This document shows positions 44,346 to 55,556 of a stretch of DNA of 64,000 nt, in pieces (position 1 is the stretch's first letter; every line of letters begins with the position of its first letter). A program made the translations under genes and the position numbers. The notes under the pieces are model-generated. The model searched no databases and was not told the origin of the DNA. It saw only the letters and a list, made by a program, of their open reading frames with translations. Source of the DNA: Andrena cerasifolii. Lineage: Eukaryota > Arthropoda > Insecta > Hymenoptera > Andrenidae. The stretch spans positions 11,407,548 through 11,471,547 of the forward strand of contig NC_135124.1 of assembly GCF_050908995.1 (NCBI RefSeq). Reading direction: 5' to 3'.

Positions 44346-46709
44346 AAAAAAAAAGGGGAAAAAAAGAAACACGCGGAAAGCGTGGGGCTAACGAAGTCGG
44401 GGGAGAAAACAGGCGGGAAGGCTTATCAACAGGTTGCGAACTTATCTCGAATGATCGCTCGTATAACATCTCTTCTATTTCTAAATGTATATACCTCTGA
44501 ACTTCTGCAATTCTGCAAATACACACGGTACGATTCGCATTTCAACCACCAAATGCCCGATGAACGTGTCATTGTAGGAACTGAACCCAACCGTCTTAAA
44601 CGTTAAAGGCTGTCTTAAATACTGAGACACGGATCTCGCCGTTGTCGATTTTTCTTTCGTTTCTTTTCCTGTATGGTTTTGCGGATCGGATGACTGTGAA
44701 GACGTTACACTTTCGACATCGCTCTTTTTTTTTCTCCGCGTGAAAGTAAACGGTTCGACTATTGACGGAGACTGGCGCAGTCAATTCCAATTGTATACCC
44801 TTTACCGTGGCGTTCGTTTCTGCTGGTCCCATTTCGTACACATTCGCCGATCTTAGCCAAGGATATTGCGATTCGCCGCTTCCAAGCAATCGCGTGATTA
44901 CGATGGCATCCACAAGAGCATCCGACGCAGAATTAGATAAGGGCTTCGGCGAAACGGCATTTCGAATGAGTAATTCCGGAACTGGCATTCGGTGTCGTGA
45001 AATACTCGTGGTTCGTTAAATGACGAGCTTGGATTTAGAAGTACAGACGTGAAAGTGTACGCGAGTTCCTTCCGAAATTGCAAGTCGCGCTGAACGTAAT
45101 TTCGATATTGAAAAGTAAGAGGGAGAAAGGGAAAAGCTGAAAGGAATCACAGAGTCGAATTTGAACGCGGTCGAAAACCAGAGAAAGGAACGAAGCGAAA
45201 GGCAATAATAGTCCGCGAAGTAATGCGCTGAAATTAAAGTAGCGGTGGCTCTTGAACGTTTCGGTACGCATATAATGAACAACGTAACTCGGGCGCGCCG
45301 CGCATTGACGCGCGCGTTCTTGACTCGATAATGTTTCCTGACCATTTCTTTTTTTCCCCCTTTAAATCTCTCTGATTAGCCTGATTCCTCGGGAGGGGAA
45401 AGGAACTGTGCGCTCCGACTTTACAAAAATTTGCTCCGCTTATATTACAATAACCTTCCCTCGATTAAAGACATTCAACCCTTAATATATTATTATCATA
45501 AATAAATTTGGTCTATCGGTAATATTGTGAATACGCCAGTACGAGTACCGGCAGTATTTGGTTAAGTAAGAAATCATGATCACTAGAAGAGGTAACTGGC
45601 ATCGAATTCGAGTCCGACAACTGTAAAATAAATGGTTCTGCTGTTCCGATTGCCCGCGTAGTCAGCGGTGAGAAACGACGCGATCTATCAACCCACGTGG
45701 ATAAACGAAAGAGAGCACTATACGACACGCACGTTACGACTTCCAGTAAACTTGATTTGACATTCTTTCAATGGGTTACGGTGGGGGTGGGGGGGCGGGA
45801 GGGGTTGTTGCAGATCTATTCGCGATGCGATCCAAGTTTCATGCAAGCCGATACCAGTGGATGTGTCAGCAAAACAATTCGGTATTACAGAGTCGAAGTA
45901 TCAGCAGAATCTTACAACACACGATGATATCGAACTTTACTTCTCCAACACTCTTCTCTTTAAAAGTTATTACATAGCGACGTTGGCTGGTGTTCGTTAG
46001 CAAGGGAAACGACGGAAAGAGAGATTCTGTTTGACCAGCGTTTGGTACGGACCTCGGGCATATCGGTACACTCGCGAATAGACCGACGACGGTACCACCG
46101 ATAGGAAAGTATAGTGAGTCGGTAGATCCATTTTAAAAAACGGGTAATTGTACAGATGTCTTTTAACATTTCTGTTTGATCCACGAAACAGCCCCGGTCA
46201 GCGTGTATTGTAAACTATCGTGACCCACTTATTTAGTTTCTTTTTTTCCTTTGCAACACTTTGTTTTAAAAAAATAATCAATGTTGTCGCTGCAGCCATA
46301 CTATGGCGCAATGGGTTTCAAGGCAAACATCAACATTTCGTTCTCTACCATATCTGGATACATCCATTCAATACAACGTTAACATCAACTGAGATTAAGA
46401 AAAGGCATAATTTACATTGTTGCCTTGCGTTGATCCGAGTCATGAACCAGAGGACACTGAGTTGTGCACACGCAGCGTGTGTTTCTTTATAGTGTGTGGT
46501 ATATGTCTTTACGCGATCACTTTACATTATTACACTTCTTTTTGCTTTTTTTTTTTTTTGCTTTGTTTTCAGTCCGCACGCTTCCCAAAAATCCTGAAAT
46601 AGGGCCAACACAATCCCTCGTTTGTTCCACGCAACATTTGCCGAAGTAATCCGAGTAACATCTGTACGAATGAAATTGCGATACCTTACCGTAACTACAT
46701 GCGCAATGT
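44346..46709. other. Region between convergent arrestin-domain and lolal genes
   Basis: Probably lolal 3'UTR plus spacer. Overlapping frames at 44596-44988 (minus) and 44762-45019 (plus) are both open and neither is recognisable. No poly(A) signal on the minus strand stands out. Confidence 0.35.
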
Positions 46710-46904
46710 TTAACCTTCCCTCTTGATGGCACCCGGTGCTTCTGCCAACCCTTTCACTTTCAGTCGGTCGGCAGTTTTAAGAAACGCAGGCAACTGATCC
46801 TGTGAAACATTAACTTCCCCTGCGTACATGAACTCCAAGATAGCCTGGAGATGGCTGTACGCGACGTCTTTTAGAATTATTATGGGATGTTTGGACGGAT
46901 TTTC
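46710..46904 (-). CDS. lolal: lolal coding exon 2
   Basis: Acceptor GGTATTGTAG, then ENPSKHPIIILKD to IKREG and TAA. 65 codons including stop. Confidence 0.96.
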   Translation of the reverse strand, partial: ENPSKHPIIILKDVAYSHLQAILEFMYAGEVNVSQDQLPAFLKTADRLKVKGLAEAPGAIKREG

Positions 46905-47164
46905 CTACAATACCCCAACGATTAATCATCTCGTGACGGAGCAGCCACCGTCGACTTACGGCGCGTGGAACATACCTCTAACAAAGACTTAAAATAAGGG
47001 CTACAAGCGGACAACACCATCTTGTGTGCTTTACAGGTCTGACCGTCGCAAGCTAATGTCACATCCGTGAAGCTTTTCTCATCTCGTAGGTGTTTAAACG
47101 ACGATACCATGTTAGACTGGAAATCGTTCCATTTAAGAAAAAACTGTTGCTGTTCATCTGCCAT
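46710..47164 (-). CDS. lolal: Lolal (Batman), single BTB/POZ-domain protein, 127 residues
   Basis: Lolal is a BTB-only nuclear cofactor that associates with GAGA factor and other BTB proteins at Polycomb and Trithorax response elements. Two exons, 46976-47164 and 46710-46904, join in phase 0 to give 127 residues, the usual length of this protein. It reads MADEQQQFFLKWNDFQSNMV, SFTDVTLACDGQTCKAHKMV, ACSPYFKSLLE, then ENPSKHPIIILKDVAY, LEFMYAGEVNVSQDQLPAFL and KVKGLAEAP, ending IKREG. The lack of zinc fingers or any longer tail distinguishes it from Lola and Tramtrack. The start is the ATG at 47162-47164; an in-frame ATG upstream would add residues from what looks like a 5'UTR exon with its own acceptor at about 47209. 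Confidence 0.97.
46976..47164 (-). CDS. lolal: lolal coding exon 1
   Basis: 63 codons from the ATG to LLE, ending GAG before donor GTATGT. Contains the BTB dimer-interface strand and the CKAHKMVLSACSPYF core. Confidence 0.96.
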
Positions 47165-47800
47165 TATTGACACCCGATGTCCCAATGATCTTCCCTTGAA
47201 TCCGTAAGCTGAAAATATTCCTCCCGATAACACAACATCCTAGACTACAGAAATATCGCGACAGCCGTGAGGACAGGTGGTGGAGGAAAGCAAAGGACGT
47301 GTTAAACGCGGAGGCACGGACACGTGCGTTAAACCGAGAAGCTTATCCACGAGTTTTAGAGGAATTGCGTTAATTGGAGACGATCGAGAAACGAAGCGCC
47401 GAGGTGCCGAAAAGTCGATGCCACAGATCGTTGCCGTGTCGCACGGAATATCGCGTACCAGATTTCCGTTTAGGTTAAGCCCGAAAAACATTCAACAGCT
47501 TAGATCCGACGCGATCGGGAGCGTTCGATGAACCGAGAGCGGATAGAAGAGAGGAAGGATCTGAAATGGAATTGGTTCTATCCTGGAATGCGAGAAAGGT
47601 TGGCGAGACGTGATGCTCGGATTTTGTCATAACAATACGCGTACATCCGACGGACCCGTTCCGTCAAAGGCCCAGCACGGCCCACGGACACGAAACCGCG
47701 CGTGAAAGAATAACCTAACGGAGATTCGTTACTCACCTCGGGCTAAGAAACCTCTGAATGTTCGAGGGGAACGGTAGAGCGCACAAAGGGAGCACGGAAA
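47165..47800 (-). promoter_or_regulatory. lolal: Probable lolal 5'UTR with an intron
   Basis: An acceptor (ATATTTTCAG, exon begins 47208) lies 44 bases before the ATG and a matching donor (GAG then GTGAGT) is at 47736/47737. This implies a roughly 530-base 5'UTR intron and a first exon near 47737-47800. No transcript evidence. Confidence 0.45.
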
Positions 47801-49520
47801 ATATACACGCTCTGGCCGAAAAGTTTTTACACGAGTGTTACGAATTTTTTGTTGTGGCTAATATCACGGCGATGAAATTCGGTCGAATTCGGAAGTTTCC
47901 GTGGCAGGTCGGTTCGGGAACTGTACCGACCGCCGGCTGTATTCGATTCCTCTCGCCAGATGTCGCGGCCGCGGTCGTTTCGCCCGCCGCGCAGGAATAT
48001 TCAAAATTCCCCGCAGCGTAGATAAATGTCAATCCGAAATTGTATATCGACGTCAGAGCGCAGAATGCATTCCCAGGTGTATTATTAAAAGACACAAGCT
48101 CTCGAAACGGAAGCCGAGTAGATGAGCGAAGATAGAAGCCTGTATCGCGAAGTGAATTTCCTTAATTCGTTTTATAATAATTGATCGAAATTTCCTGTCC
48201 GTCACTTTCGAATGCGTTGCTCCTAGAATCGCAACGTACCGTTTACCAGCTAGTTAACTATTCCACCGCGATAGATTCCGAGCAAGGATCTCGCGGCTAT
48301 TACCGATAATATCCTCTCTCACTTTTGTTACCGCTAATTGCGCAATCTCACGCAAGCAATTGGACGGGTATCAGCGTACGCGCTAACTGACAAATCGAAC
48401 GTGCCCGGTGTTATATAGAAATTGGTTCCGATCGAGTGGCCAACGATGACGGTAACGATAATCGTCGGATTTGTTGTTCCACGAAACGAATCGCGCGTAC
48501 CTGGCGCGTACGCGTCACCGCTGAGACCGATAGTTACGAGCAGAGTCGAAATAAGCAAATTCAAAGACGGGTTTGCTAGTAGATGTGGACCAAGAGGGAA
48601 TCGGATTAACCAGACGTCTTGCACCGACCGAACATCAGCCAGAAGTCGGGAATGTCGGGGGAACGCGAAATCGGCGGCGGAAAGCCTTTCGGTTTCCGTG
48701 GAAAATCCGTCCGTCGAAAGGGACGGCGTGTACAAGAAGTTCTTATAAATAGAACCGAGAAAGGCGAGCACCGGAAAAGTTTTCCTGTCGAGCGATGCCG
48801 CGACGGGACGACAGCGTGTCACTCCATAAGGCGAACAAGGAGGGATCGAGGGCCCGAGGGGCGGGAGCGGGCGATGGACAGAGAGGGAGGAAGGGAAGAT
48901 AGAAGAGAGAGGGATAGAGATGGAAAAGAGTGAATCGAGCGCGGGTAGCCGCGGAGGAGGGACGGACGCGGACGCGCGGGAAAGAGGCTTGGCGAGGGCA
49001 GAGGGGAAGCGCGATCGCGGGCGCAAGCGCAATGAGGCATGGAGTTGCTCTCGACGCGCGCCACATTGAAAGCTTGCGACATGCCGCGAAGCGGCTCAGT
49101 CGCGCGCCAGCTCTCGTGCGGGTGGTATTATTTTTTCTCGTTTCTTTCCGGCGTTCTCTGTGGTGTTACCGTGTGGCGAGGCACAAAAAAGCCCGCGTAG
49201 GCGTGGTGAAGTTGAAGGCACGCGTTGGCACGAACGGGACCACGCGGATTCGAGCAGTGCTCGGCGGAACGGTAACGCGACGCGCTCGTCGTCCTCGAAA
49301 ATTGGAATAGTCGAGGGTCGCGACTTTTGCTACTCTTGGACCAGTGTCAGATCGCTCTCGGCTGGTCCGCAGGCGCACGGGAAAATCCCCGCCGCTGCCG
49401 ACCGCGACGTTCGAGGTCGCCCTCCGCGGCGAAGTTTCAGCCGCGCGTTCGGCCGATTACCATATTCCTTCGGGCGAACGTGCTCGTCGATCTCTCGACA
49501 GAAGTTTCTCACGCGGGTTG
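47801..49520. other. Divergent spacer between lolal and C/EBP
   Basis: GC-rich with purine-rich low-complexity sequence around 48880-48960, which makes long spurious open frames on both strands. Expected to hold regulatory DNA for lolal and C/EBP; I identify no defined site. Confidence 0.4.
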
Positions 49521-49523
49521 GAT

Positions 49524-49530
49524 TATATAG
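49524..49530 (+). promoter_or_regulatory. slbo: TATA box of the C/EBP gene
   Basis: TATATAG in GC-rich surroundings, 80 bases before the start codon, which would put the transcription start near 49555 and leave a 5'UTR of about 55 bases. Confidence 0.55.
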
Positions 49531-49609
49531 CCCGCGAGACCAACCGAGGGGGTGACAATCGAATCGGTGGAAAGACTGATTATCCGTGTCTGTGATGCGC
49601 GAGTGAGCG

Positions 49610-50707
49610 ATGGAGTCACCAGTCATGTACGATGCGGCGGCCCATCAGGCCCAGGCCCACGGTGCGGCCGATCTCAAGAAGTCCCACGTGCTCAACAACA
49701 ACAACAACACCACCAGCAACAACAACAATCACCCGAGCAACAACACTAATAACACCAATAACCCGGCCAACAACAACAACTCGGCCCTGCAGGTGAATCA
49801 CAATCACAACCAGCAGCAGAACAGCGCGGTAGTGAGCAAGGTCTCGGCGAGCAAGGCTAGCCTTCACCAGCAGTACGCGGAGCACTGCGCCGCGGCCGGT
49901 GAGCTGACGGATCTCAACACTCCGGAGATCTCGCTGGATCTGCAGCACCTGATCGACGACAGCCACTTCAACGACGGCCTACTGGACATGCTGGGAGCAA
50001 GCAACGGCGTGGTGAAGCACGTCCGAACGCCGGGCTACCCGCGTACCACGCTCGCCTATATGCCCCAGCCGGTGCACAGCGGAGCCAGCTACCATCAGGG
50101 GAGCAACAGCTGTAGCGACAGCAACAGCTCCAGCTCCGAGTCGCCGAGCATCAAGGAGGAGCCTCTCGACCCGGCCGACTACCGTCGCCACTGCCCCCAA
50201 TATCCGCCCGGCGGATACAGCCCGGTAACCAATGGCCCGTTCGCCAACGGGGCGCCCACGTTCACCACCCTGACGCCGTCCACGGTTCCGGGCGGCCACC
50301 CTGGCGCGCCGGTCCACCAGCCACCGCCTCGGGGCGGCCCAATGAAGCCGGTGATGGCGCACCAGCATCACGCCAACACCGCCGCGGCCGCGGCCGCTGC
50401 CGCTAGGAAGCAGACCAAGTCGATCGACAAGGCGAGCGACGAGTACAGAAGGCGGCGCGAGAGGAACAACATCGCGGTGAGGAAGAGCCGCGAGAAGGCG
50501 AAGGTTCGGTCGCGAGAGACCGAGGAGAAGGTGAAGCTTCTGGTGAAGGATAACGACCTGCTGAAGAAGAGGATCGAGCTGCTGACCGAGGAGCTGAACG
50601 TGCTCAGGTCCCTGTTCAGCAGCGTCGGCGTGGTGCCCGAGCAGCTGCACCGCGAGATCTCCAGGCACCTCGATCAGTTCCAGCAGCACGCGGTGGGACC
50701 GATGTAG
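49610..50707 (+). CDS. slbo: C/EBP bZIP transcription factor (slbo orthologue), intronless, 365 residues
   Basis: C/EBP factors bind CCAAT/enhancer sites as dimers; insect Slbo controls border-cell migration, gut and metabolic genes. The single ORF starts MESPVMYDAAAHQAQAHGAA. It has an Asn-rich tract at about residues 29-62 and an acidic, Leu-containing activation segment (LTDLNTPEISLDLQHLIDD) near 100-122. A Ser-rich patch ends in IKEEPLDPADYR, which contains an IKEE sumoylation-type motif. A Pro/Gly-rich linker and poly-Ala follow. The basic region starts at about residue 277 (YRRRRERNNIAVRKSREKAK, with the C/EBP signature NNIAVRKSR), followed by a zipper (KLLVKDNDLLKKRIELL) to about 340. 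The gene is intronless, as expected for this family. Long open frames on the opposite strand are by-products of its GC bias. Confidence 0.97.
   Translation: MESPVMYDAAAHQAQAHGAADLKKSHVLNNNNNTTSNNNNHPSNNTNNTNNPANNNNSALQVNHNHNQQQNSAVVSKVSASKASLHQQYAEHCAAAGELTDLNTPEISLDLQHLIDDSHFNDGLLDMLGASNGVVKHVRTPGYPRTTLAYMPQPVHSGASYHQGSNSCSDSNSSSSESPSIKEEPLDPADYRRHCPQYPPGGYSPVTNGPFANGAPTFTTLTPSTVPGGHPGAPVHQPPPRGGPMKPVMAHQHHANTAAAAAAAARKQTKSIDKASDEYRRRRERNNIAVRKSREKAKVRSRETEEKVKLLVKDNDLLKKRIELLTEELNVLRSLFSSVGVVPEQLHREISRHLDQFQQHAVGPM
49696..49794 (+). repeat. slbo: AAC-rich trinucleotide tract encoding poly-Asn
   Basis: Runs of AAC with CAC, AGC and AAT interruptions encode most of the Asn-rich region; such tracts vary in length between individuals and species. 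Confidence 0.9.
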
Positions 50708-52200
50708 CGCACGGGGTGGCACTGCGCCCTTCTATCGTCCACCGGCGTCCACCTCCGTACCTCCGCTTTCAGGCAGTTACGATTGTGAGGGCGGTCGCCG
50801 CGAACGGGCCTCCGTTTTGCGCACCTCTTTCGAGTAAGAGTAAGAAAACAGAACAGAGAGACAGAGAGCGAGTGGTGGATGCATAGAACGTCTATCGCGT
50901 CTTTGTCTCTTGTACCACGGAGTGGAGGACGCGAGGTGCACGTGCGCGCTTCGGGAGAGCGACACGCGCGCACACATAGGCTCTCGCGGATGGAAGAAAA
51001 GACGCGGAGGGAATGGAAACTAGAAGAGCGGAGCGAGCGGCGGTGAATAGGAGAAGGAGAGGCCGCGGTCCGCTGGAGGAAGAGGACTCGTCGGTCGGTT
51101 TCCCAGCCGGAGAGCTTTTCGGCAGCTGGAGCTTTCACTCTCGGCGGCTACGTGTGGACGAAAAGTGCCTCAGCTAATGGCGAACTTTTTACAGAGTGCA
51201 CCGGACACTTCCCCACCCCCTCCCCCTACCCTTTACGTCTGTACAAAACGGAATACAAAACAAAAGAAAGAAGAAGGAAGACTGCTCGCGTGGGCCGCCA
51301 TGTTGCTGTCCTCCGCGTTGGACCGCGGTACCGTTGCGCGTGCTCGAGATAAAAAAGAAATTGGCCGAGTCTCTTTGATCCTCTTCGTTTCTTTGTTCTG
51401 ATTCTCTTTCCTTCTACCTTCTTTCGTATCTACCTTTCACGTGTACGTAAAGACTGGGTGGTGGTAACCACCTCCATTCGATCGCGTAATTCACGGCATG
51501 GAGACGCGCGACGGTTGCGGCTCTGAACAAATCACGCATCCATGCGTACAAGCGCGTCAATCACACTGTCAGACACATAAATAAATACACGCGCGTGCAC
51601 ACAGAGGCGGAGAGAAACGCGTATGCGGGAGGAGAGATACACCTGTACGAGGGAGCGCGCGAAGACGATGCGCGCATACGTAAGTTCGTCCGCATGATTC
51701 TTCGGTTCTCTGTACGGTACACATTTTCCGTGCACCCGCCACCGGATCGTATACGGCCGCGCGTACGTGCGTGGATCCTGAGTTCGAGTCGAGGGGGACA
51801 CGCCACAAACAGGGACACACCAGACACACACGACGATGCGATGGGCGCGATTCGCACGGGTTGCGTTCGGATTCGTTCTTAGACACCGACCGATCGATTA
51901 GATTATCGTTCTCATTACCGAGTACCTAATAAAGAAACGGCGTACCGAGATGTACACCGTGTAACCGCGATCGATATCGGCAACGACGCGAGCGACACTC
52001 GCGAGGATTTCTCGGCAGGGTGGAGCATCCGATGGAATTAAGAAAATGTGAAAAGAAAAGAAAAAAAAGAAAAATGGAACAAAAACACTCTTACACGCCC
52101 TTGTATTATAGCTATATTATTAATTTTATTATATTTCGAGATGTATGTACATATAAAAAAGCTAATATATTTTGTTAGAGAAGCGAAACGCTCGTGTTTT
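50708..52200 (+). terminator. slbo: C/EBP 3'UTR with candidate poly(A) signals and a Pumilio-type site
   Basis: AATAAA occurs at 51580-51585 and 51928-51933. If transcription runs further, TGTACATA at 52146-52153 matches the Pumilio consensus UGUANAUA in an AU-rich stretch. Which end is used cannot be told from sequence. Confidence 0.4.
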
Positions 52201-54346
52201 GTGCGCCAGAGCGAGAGAATGAGAGAGGGAGAGACAGGGCGGGAGAGAACGGAAGCGTGAAAGAAGGAGCGAGGAATGCGAGTGTACGTGTCGAGATTGT
52301 GTGCGCGAGTGTGTCCAACAAACGATCGTTATAGTTATACATTTTAATGCGAGCGCATGCTAGAGATTACGGCGAGAGAGGAGAGAGAGAGAGAAGAGAG
52401 AAATATGTATATTTCGTCGACGTTACCTGGGACCCGGTCCAACCGCGGTCCCTCTACCTTCAGTTACCGTAAAATCGCGTGAAGCGGGCTTCATTTTCAT
52501 CTTAATAATTCCCCACCCCCCCCCCATTCTTTCATTTTATTTCCTTTCTTTTCGTTTGTAGATCCGGTCGCATGCGAGGGAACGATATTTGTTACTACCT
52601 TATATACGTATACTTGTGCGACAAGTTTTAAGAATTTCTTCTTTAATTATTTCTTCTTCGTTTTTTTTTTGTTTCTTTGTTTCTTTTTCTAAGACGTTTC
52701 GTCGGGTCTCTCGGTGATGCACGACTCAAAATATGGAAACGTGTGCGTGCGCGCGATATACATCACCGCGCGCGGGTATGCGTCTGTGTGCGTGTGCAAG
52801 AGGCGCGGGCGCGCGCACGCGCTCCTTGGCGTATGACTGATATGTATGTTAGGTACGAGATTACCTGTCACGGTTGTCTTCTTGTCTATGCACAAATATA
52901 TTTTGATAGAAAAAAAAAAATCTGCCAGCCTTCTCTGTTCCCCCGTGGCCCCTTCCCTTTTCTTTCGGGCAACCGTGTCCTCGCGTTTCAGCCGACGCCT
53001 ACTCGGCCCCGGTGAAAGCGAGAAGACGACCGCACGCACGAGGAGGAAGCGTTTCAAGAGCCTGCCTATATCTTTCGAGACGATAATGAGGAATAATTAC
53101 GCTGCTTGAAATAATTGGGGGATGAGTAAACTCGTCCGCGCGAATGGCTTCGTCGTTTAACACGTTCGATTGCCCTGTGAACATTGACTTTCCAGCGGGA
53201 CCTTTCGAGCTTGCTGTCGCGAAACAATTAAATCGCTTCTAATTGATCCGAAAGCCTAAAGCCGCGAATCCACGACGAGATTTCACCTGAGACTTTTCTA
53301 TCGCGAGACAAAAATCTCAGCGACAACACAATGTAAATAATGGAAATGAAAGAATAATAATAATAATGGAGATTAAAGTCTCGCGTGAGACACGACAATT
53401 TTGTCTCATCGTGGATTTGCACCTTAAAGCTCCCAGGAGATCGTTCGGCGTCGAGAGACAGAAAGGAGACTCGTTATCATCCCCGCTTTTCCGACTCGCG
53501 GGGCAAGTGTTTACCGCATTCAGTATCCTCCTTATTGCGCCGTGAAAACAAGACGATCGATCAAATCGCATTTCCTCTTTTCCTGCGACGTCGACAACGT
53601 CGTATGTGTATTTCCAAAATTCACTGTCCGCCTTTGCGCGGAAAACAGAAGCGAACATCGCGCCGAAAATCGCGTCAGGAGTGCCAGGACACGGGGCGCA
53701 GCGCAGCGCGCTCCACCCCGGGTGGAGCGGTTGTTAGCGTTTAGAAAGCAGGCAAAGCTCCTTCGACGCAAACAGAATCGGCAACAATAAAGCTGTCAGG
53801 CCGTTAATCCAGCGGTAAAAATCGAGCGTGTCGCGCGCGCAGAAAACGATCAGGCCCTCGCGGTCGCGCGAATCCGTCGGCCAATGAGTCACGAGATAAG
53901 TTTGTTGTTAGTCAGATAAATAGATTAACACCATTGTGACGAGCGTAGAGCGCGTTCCCTCTGCACTCTTCTGGAACAGGATACGACGTTCTACGCGTTC
54001 GCGCAGCTTGCACGTGAGGTCGCGCGCCTCCATTATGCGCGAAATTGTACGAGGAAACGGTTTGGGATCGCGGTGCAATCAATCAAACGAGTTTTTCGTA
54101 TTCCGATGCAAAAAGAATCGCGAGACGAGATTTCCAGAGCAGCGTTCGATTATTTCGAACTCACCCAGTGCGTCCGGTGTTGTTTCTTCGTATGCTGTCC
54201 CTTTTGGTCTCCACTGTGTGGTCTGATTAGGAATTGCATTGGCTCTCCATTTGACGATGATGATTTGTAGCCCATTGTTGTGCAGGAGACCAGCGGTTTT
54301 GTTTCCAATCATTTCAGGATGGCTTTGTTTCTGACTTTACCATATA
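52201..54346. other. Intergenic, low-complexity
   Basis: Purine-rich GA runs (52374-52405), GT/CG-rich stretches (52740-52830) and unique sequence. I see no coding exon. Confidence 0.5.
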
Positions 54347-55554
54347 CAGTGAGTGTAAAAAGTATTCGTACAGCGACCAATTTAAAGTAAAACTATGTAT
54401 GTCAATTCACTAACGCAAACAAAATTCGAAATATTTGGGTCCAAAACACACTTCACAGTATGGAAAAAAGAATACAGAGTTCAGAAAAGAAAATTCGCGA
54501 CCTACGATGAAATCCTGCGGGGATTCTGCACTGAGTGCAATTGGAGTGGAATCTCTACGTTTTATTTGATGGCAGTATGAATTATAGAGTTTATATTGAC
54601 ATCCTGAACAAGCACATCCATGCTAGTGCAAATAAAATGGGACTTATTGACAACTTTATATTTACCCGTGATAATGATCCAAAGCATTCTGCATATAATA
54701 CTGGGCAGAGGGTTTTATATAACACACCAAAATATTTTAAAACGCCGCCATAATCACCACATATCAAACCCGTAGAGCATCTATGCGATTATCTGGACAA
54801 AAAAATATGTAATCGTAATATTACATTTAAAGAAAGTTTGAAAACCACTCTGCTAGAGAAGTAGAATAAAATACAGCCTGCTATAACATCCAACTTAGTA
54901 AATCCCATACCATTAAGCCTCAAACCTATTATAAAATCAAAAGGCAATCTCACAAACTATTAAAACATGAAATATTTAGTTTATTTCCATAGTTTATTAA
55001 TTCTTTATTTAACTGTACGAATACTTTTGCGCGTCCATTTCACCTCTTTTTTTTAACAACTTTGACATACCTGGGTGACTCACACCCAGAGCAATTTTTG
55101 AACGACTGCCATTCCCATCTAAAGAATCTAATAGTTTTGAAAAAAATCATGGGTCACTTTCAAAGTCTCTACAATGTATTTCAATAGTTGTTTTATTGAA
55201 GTTTCATCACAGCTTTTGTGGAAAAATTCTAGGTTACCATATGTCGAGAAAAGACGAAGAAAATCTTAAAAAAATTATAACTTTTACAAATTTCAATATT
55301 AGAAGCTAAACATCTACAGAGTTCTTGTTCAGATATAATACTTTGAGGAAAAAATAGTTTATAAGTCGGCTTTGGAGAAAAGGTATTTACTTTGCATATA
55401 GATGGTACAGAGCTTCAAATCAGCTTATAGGTGGCTCACATCCTAAGTGTCAACGAAGGGTTACTTATTTTTTCCGTTAAAATTAATTACTGACATGGAT
55501 ATACAAAATTTCACTTTCAATTGGTCGCAGTACGAATACTTCTTACACTCACTG
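54347..55554 (+). mobile_element. Decayed Tc1-like transposon with both terminal inverted repeats
   Basis: Ends are bounded by TA (54345-54346 and 55555-55556). The TIRs begin CAGTGAGTGTAA(A/G)AAG and stay alike for about 43 bases (54347-54389 and about 55512-55554) with only a few mismatches. A TIR-like copy near 55014-55040 suggests the doubled repeat layout seen in some Tc1 elements. At 1208 bases it is shorter than a full element, and the N-terminal DNA-binding half of the transposase is missing. Confidence 0.95.
54398..54963 (+). pseudogene. Tc1-type transposase remnant (DDE domain, C-terminal half)
   Basis: Recognisable blocks: QTKFEIFGSK, FIFTRDNDPKHSA (second catalytic Asp intact) and SPHIKPVEHLCDYL (equivalent of SPDLNPIEHLWD). 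Stops interrupt the frame near 54578, 54752 and 54863, and the block that normally holds the first catalytic Asp reads SLTQTKF. It cannot encode an active enzyme. Confidence 0.9.
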
Positions 55555-55556
55555 TA

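Noticed and set aside
47165..47233. Upstream in-frame ATG extending Lolal by 23 residues
   Set aside because: A good splice acceptor lies at 47209, so the extension reads across a 5'UTR junction; the known protein starts at the inner ATG.
48334..49032. 232-codon minus-strand frame between lolal and C/EBP
   Set aside because: Its first half is pyrimidine-rich low complexity (Ser/Pro/Leu), with no domain or splice support.
49979..50722. 247-codon open frame on the minus strand opposite C/EBP
   Set aside because: It is the complement of a strongly GC3-biased real exon, Leu/Arg/Gly-rich with no motif; the plus strand encodes a clear bZIP.
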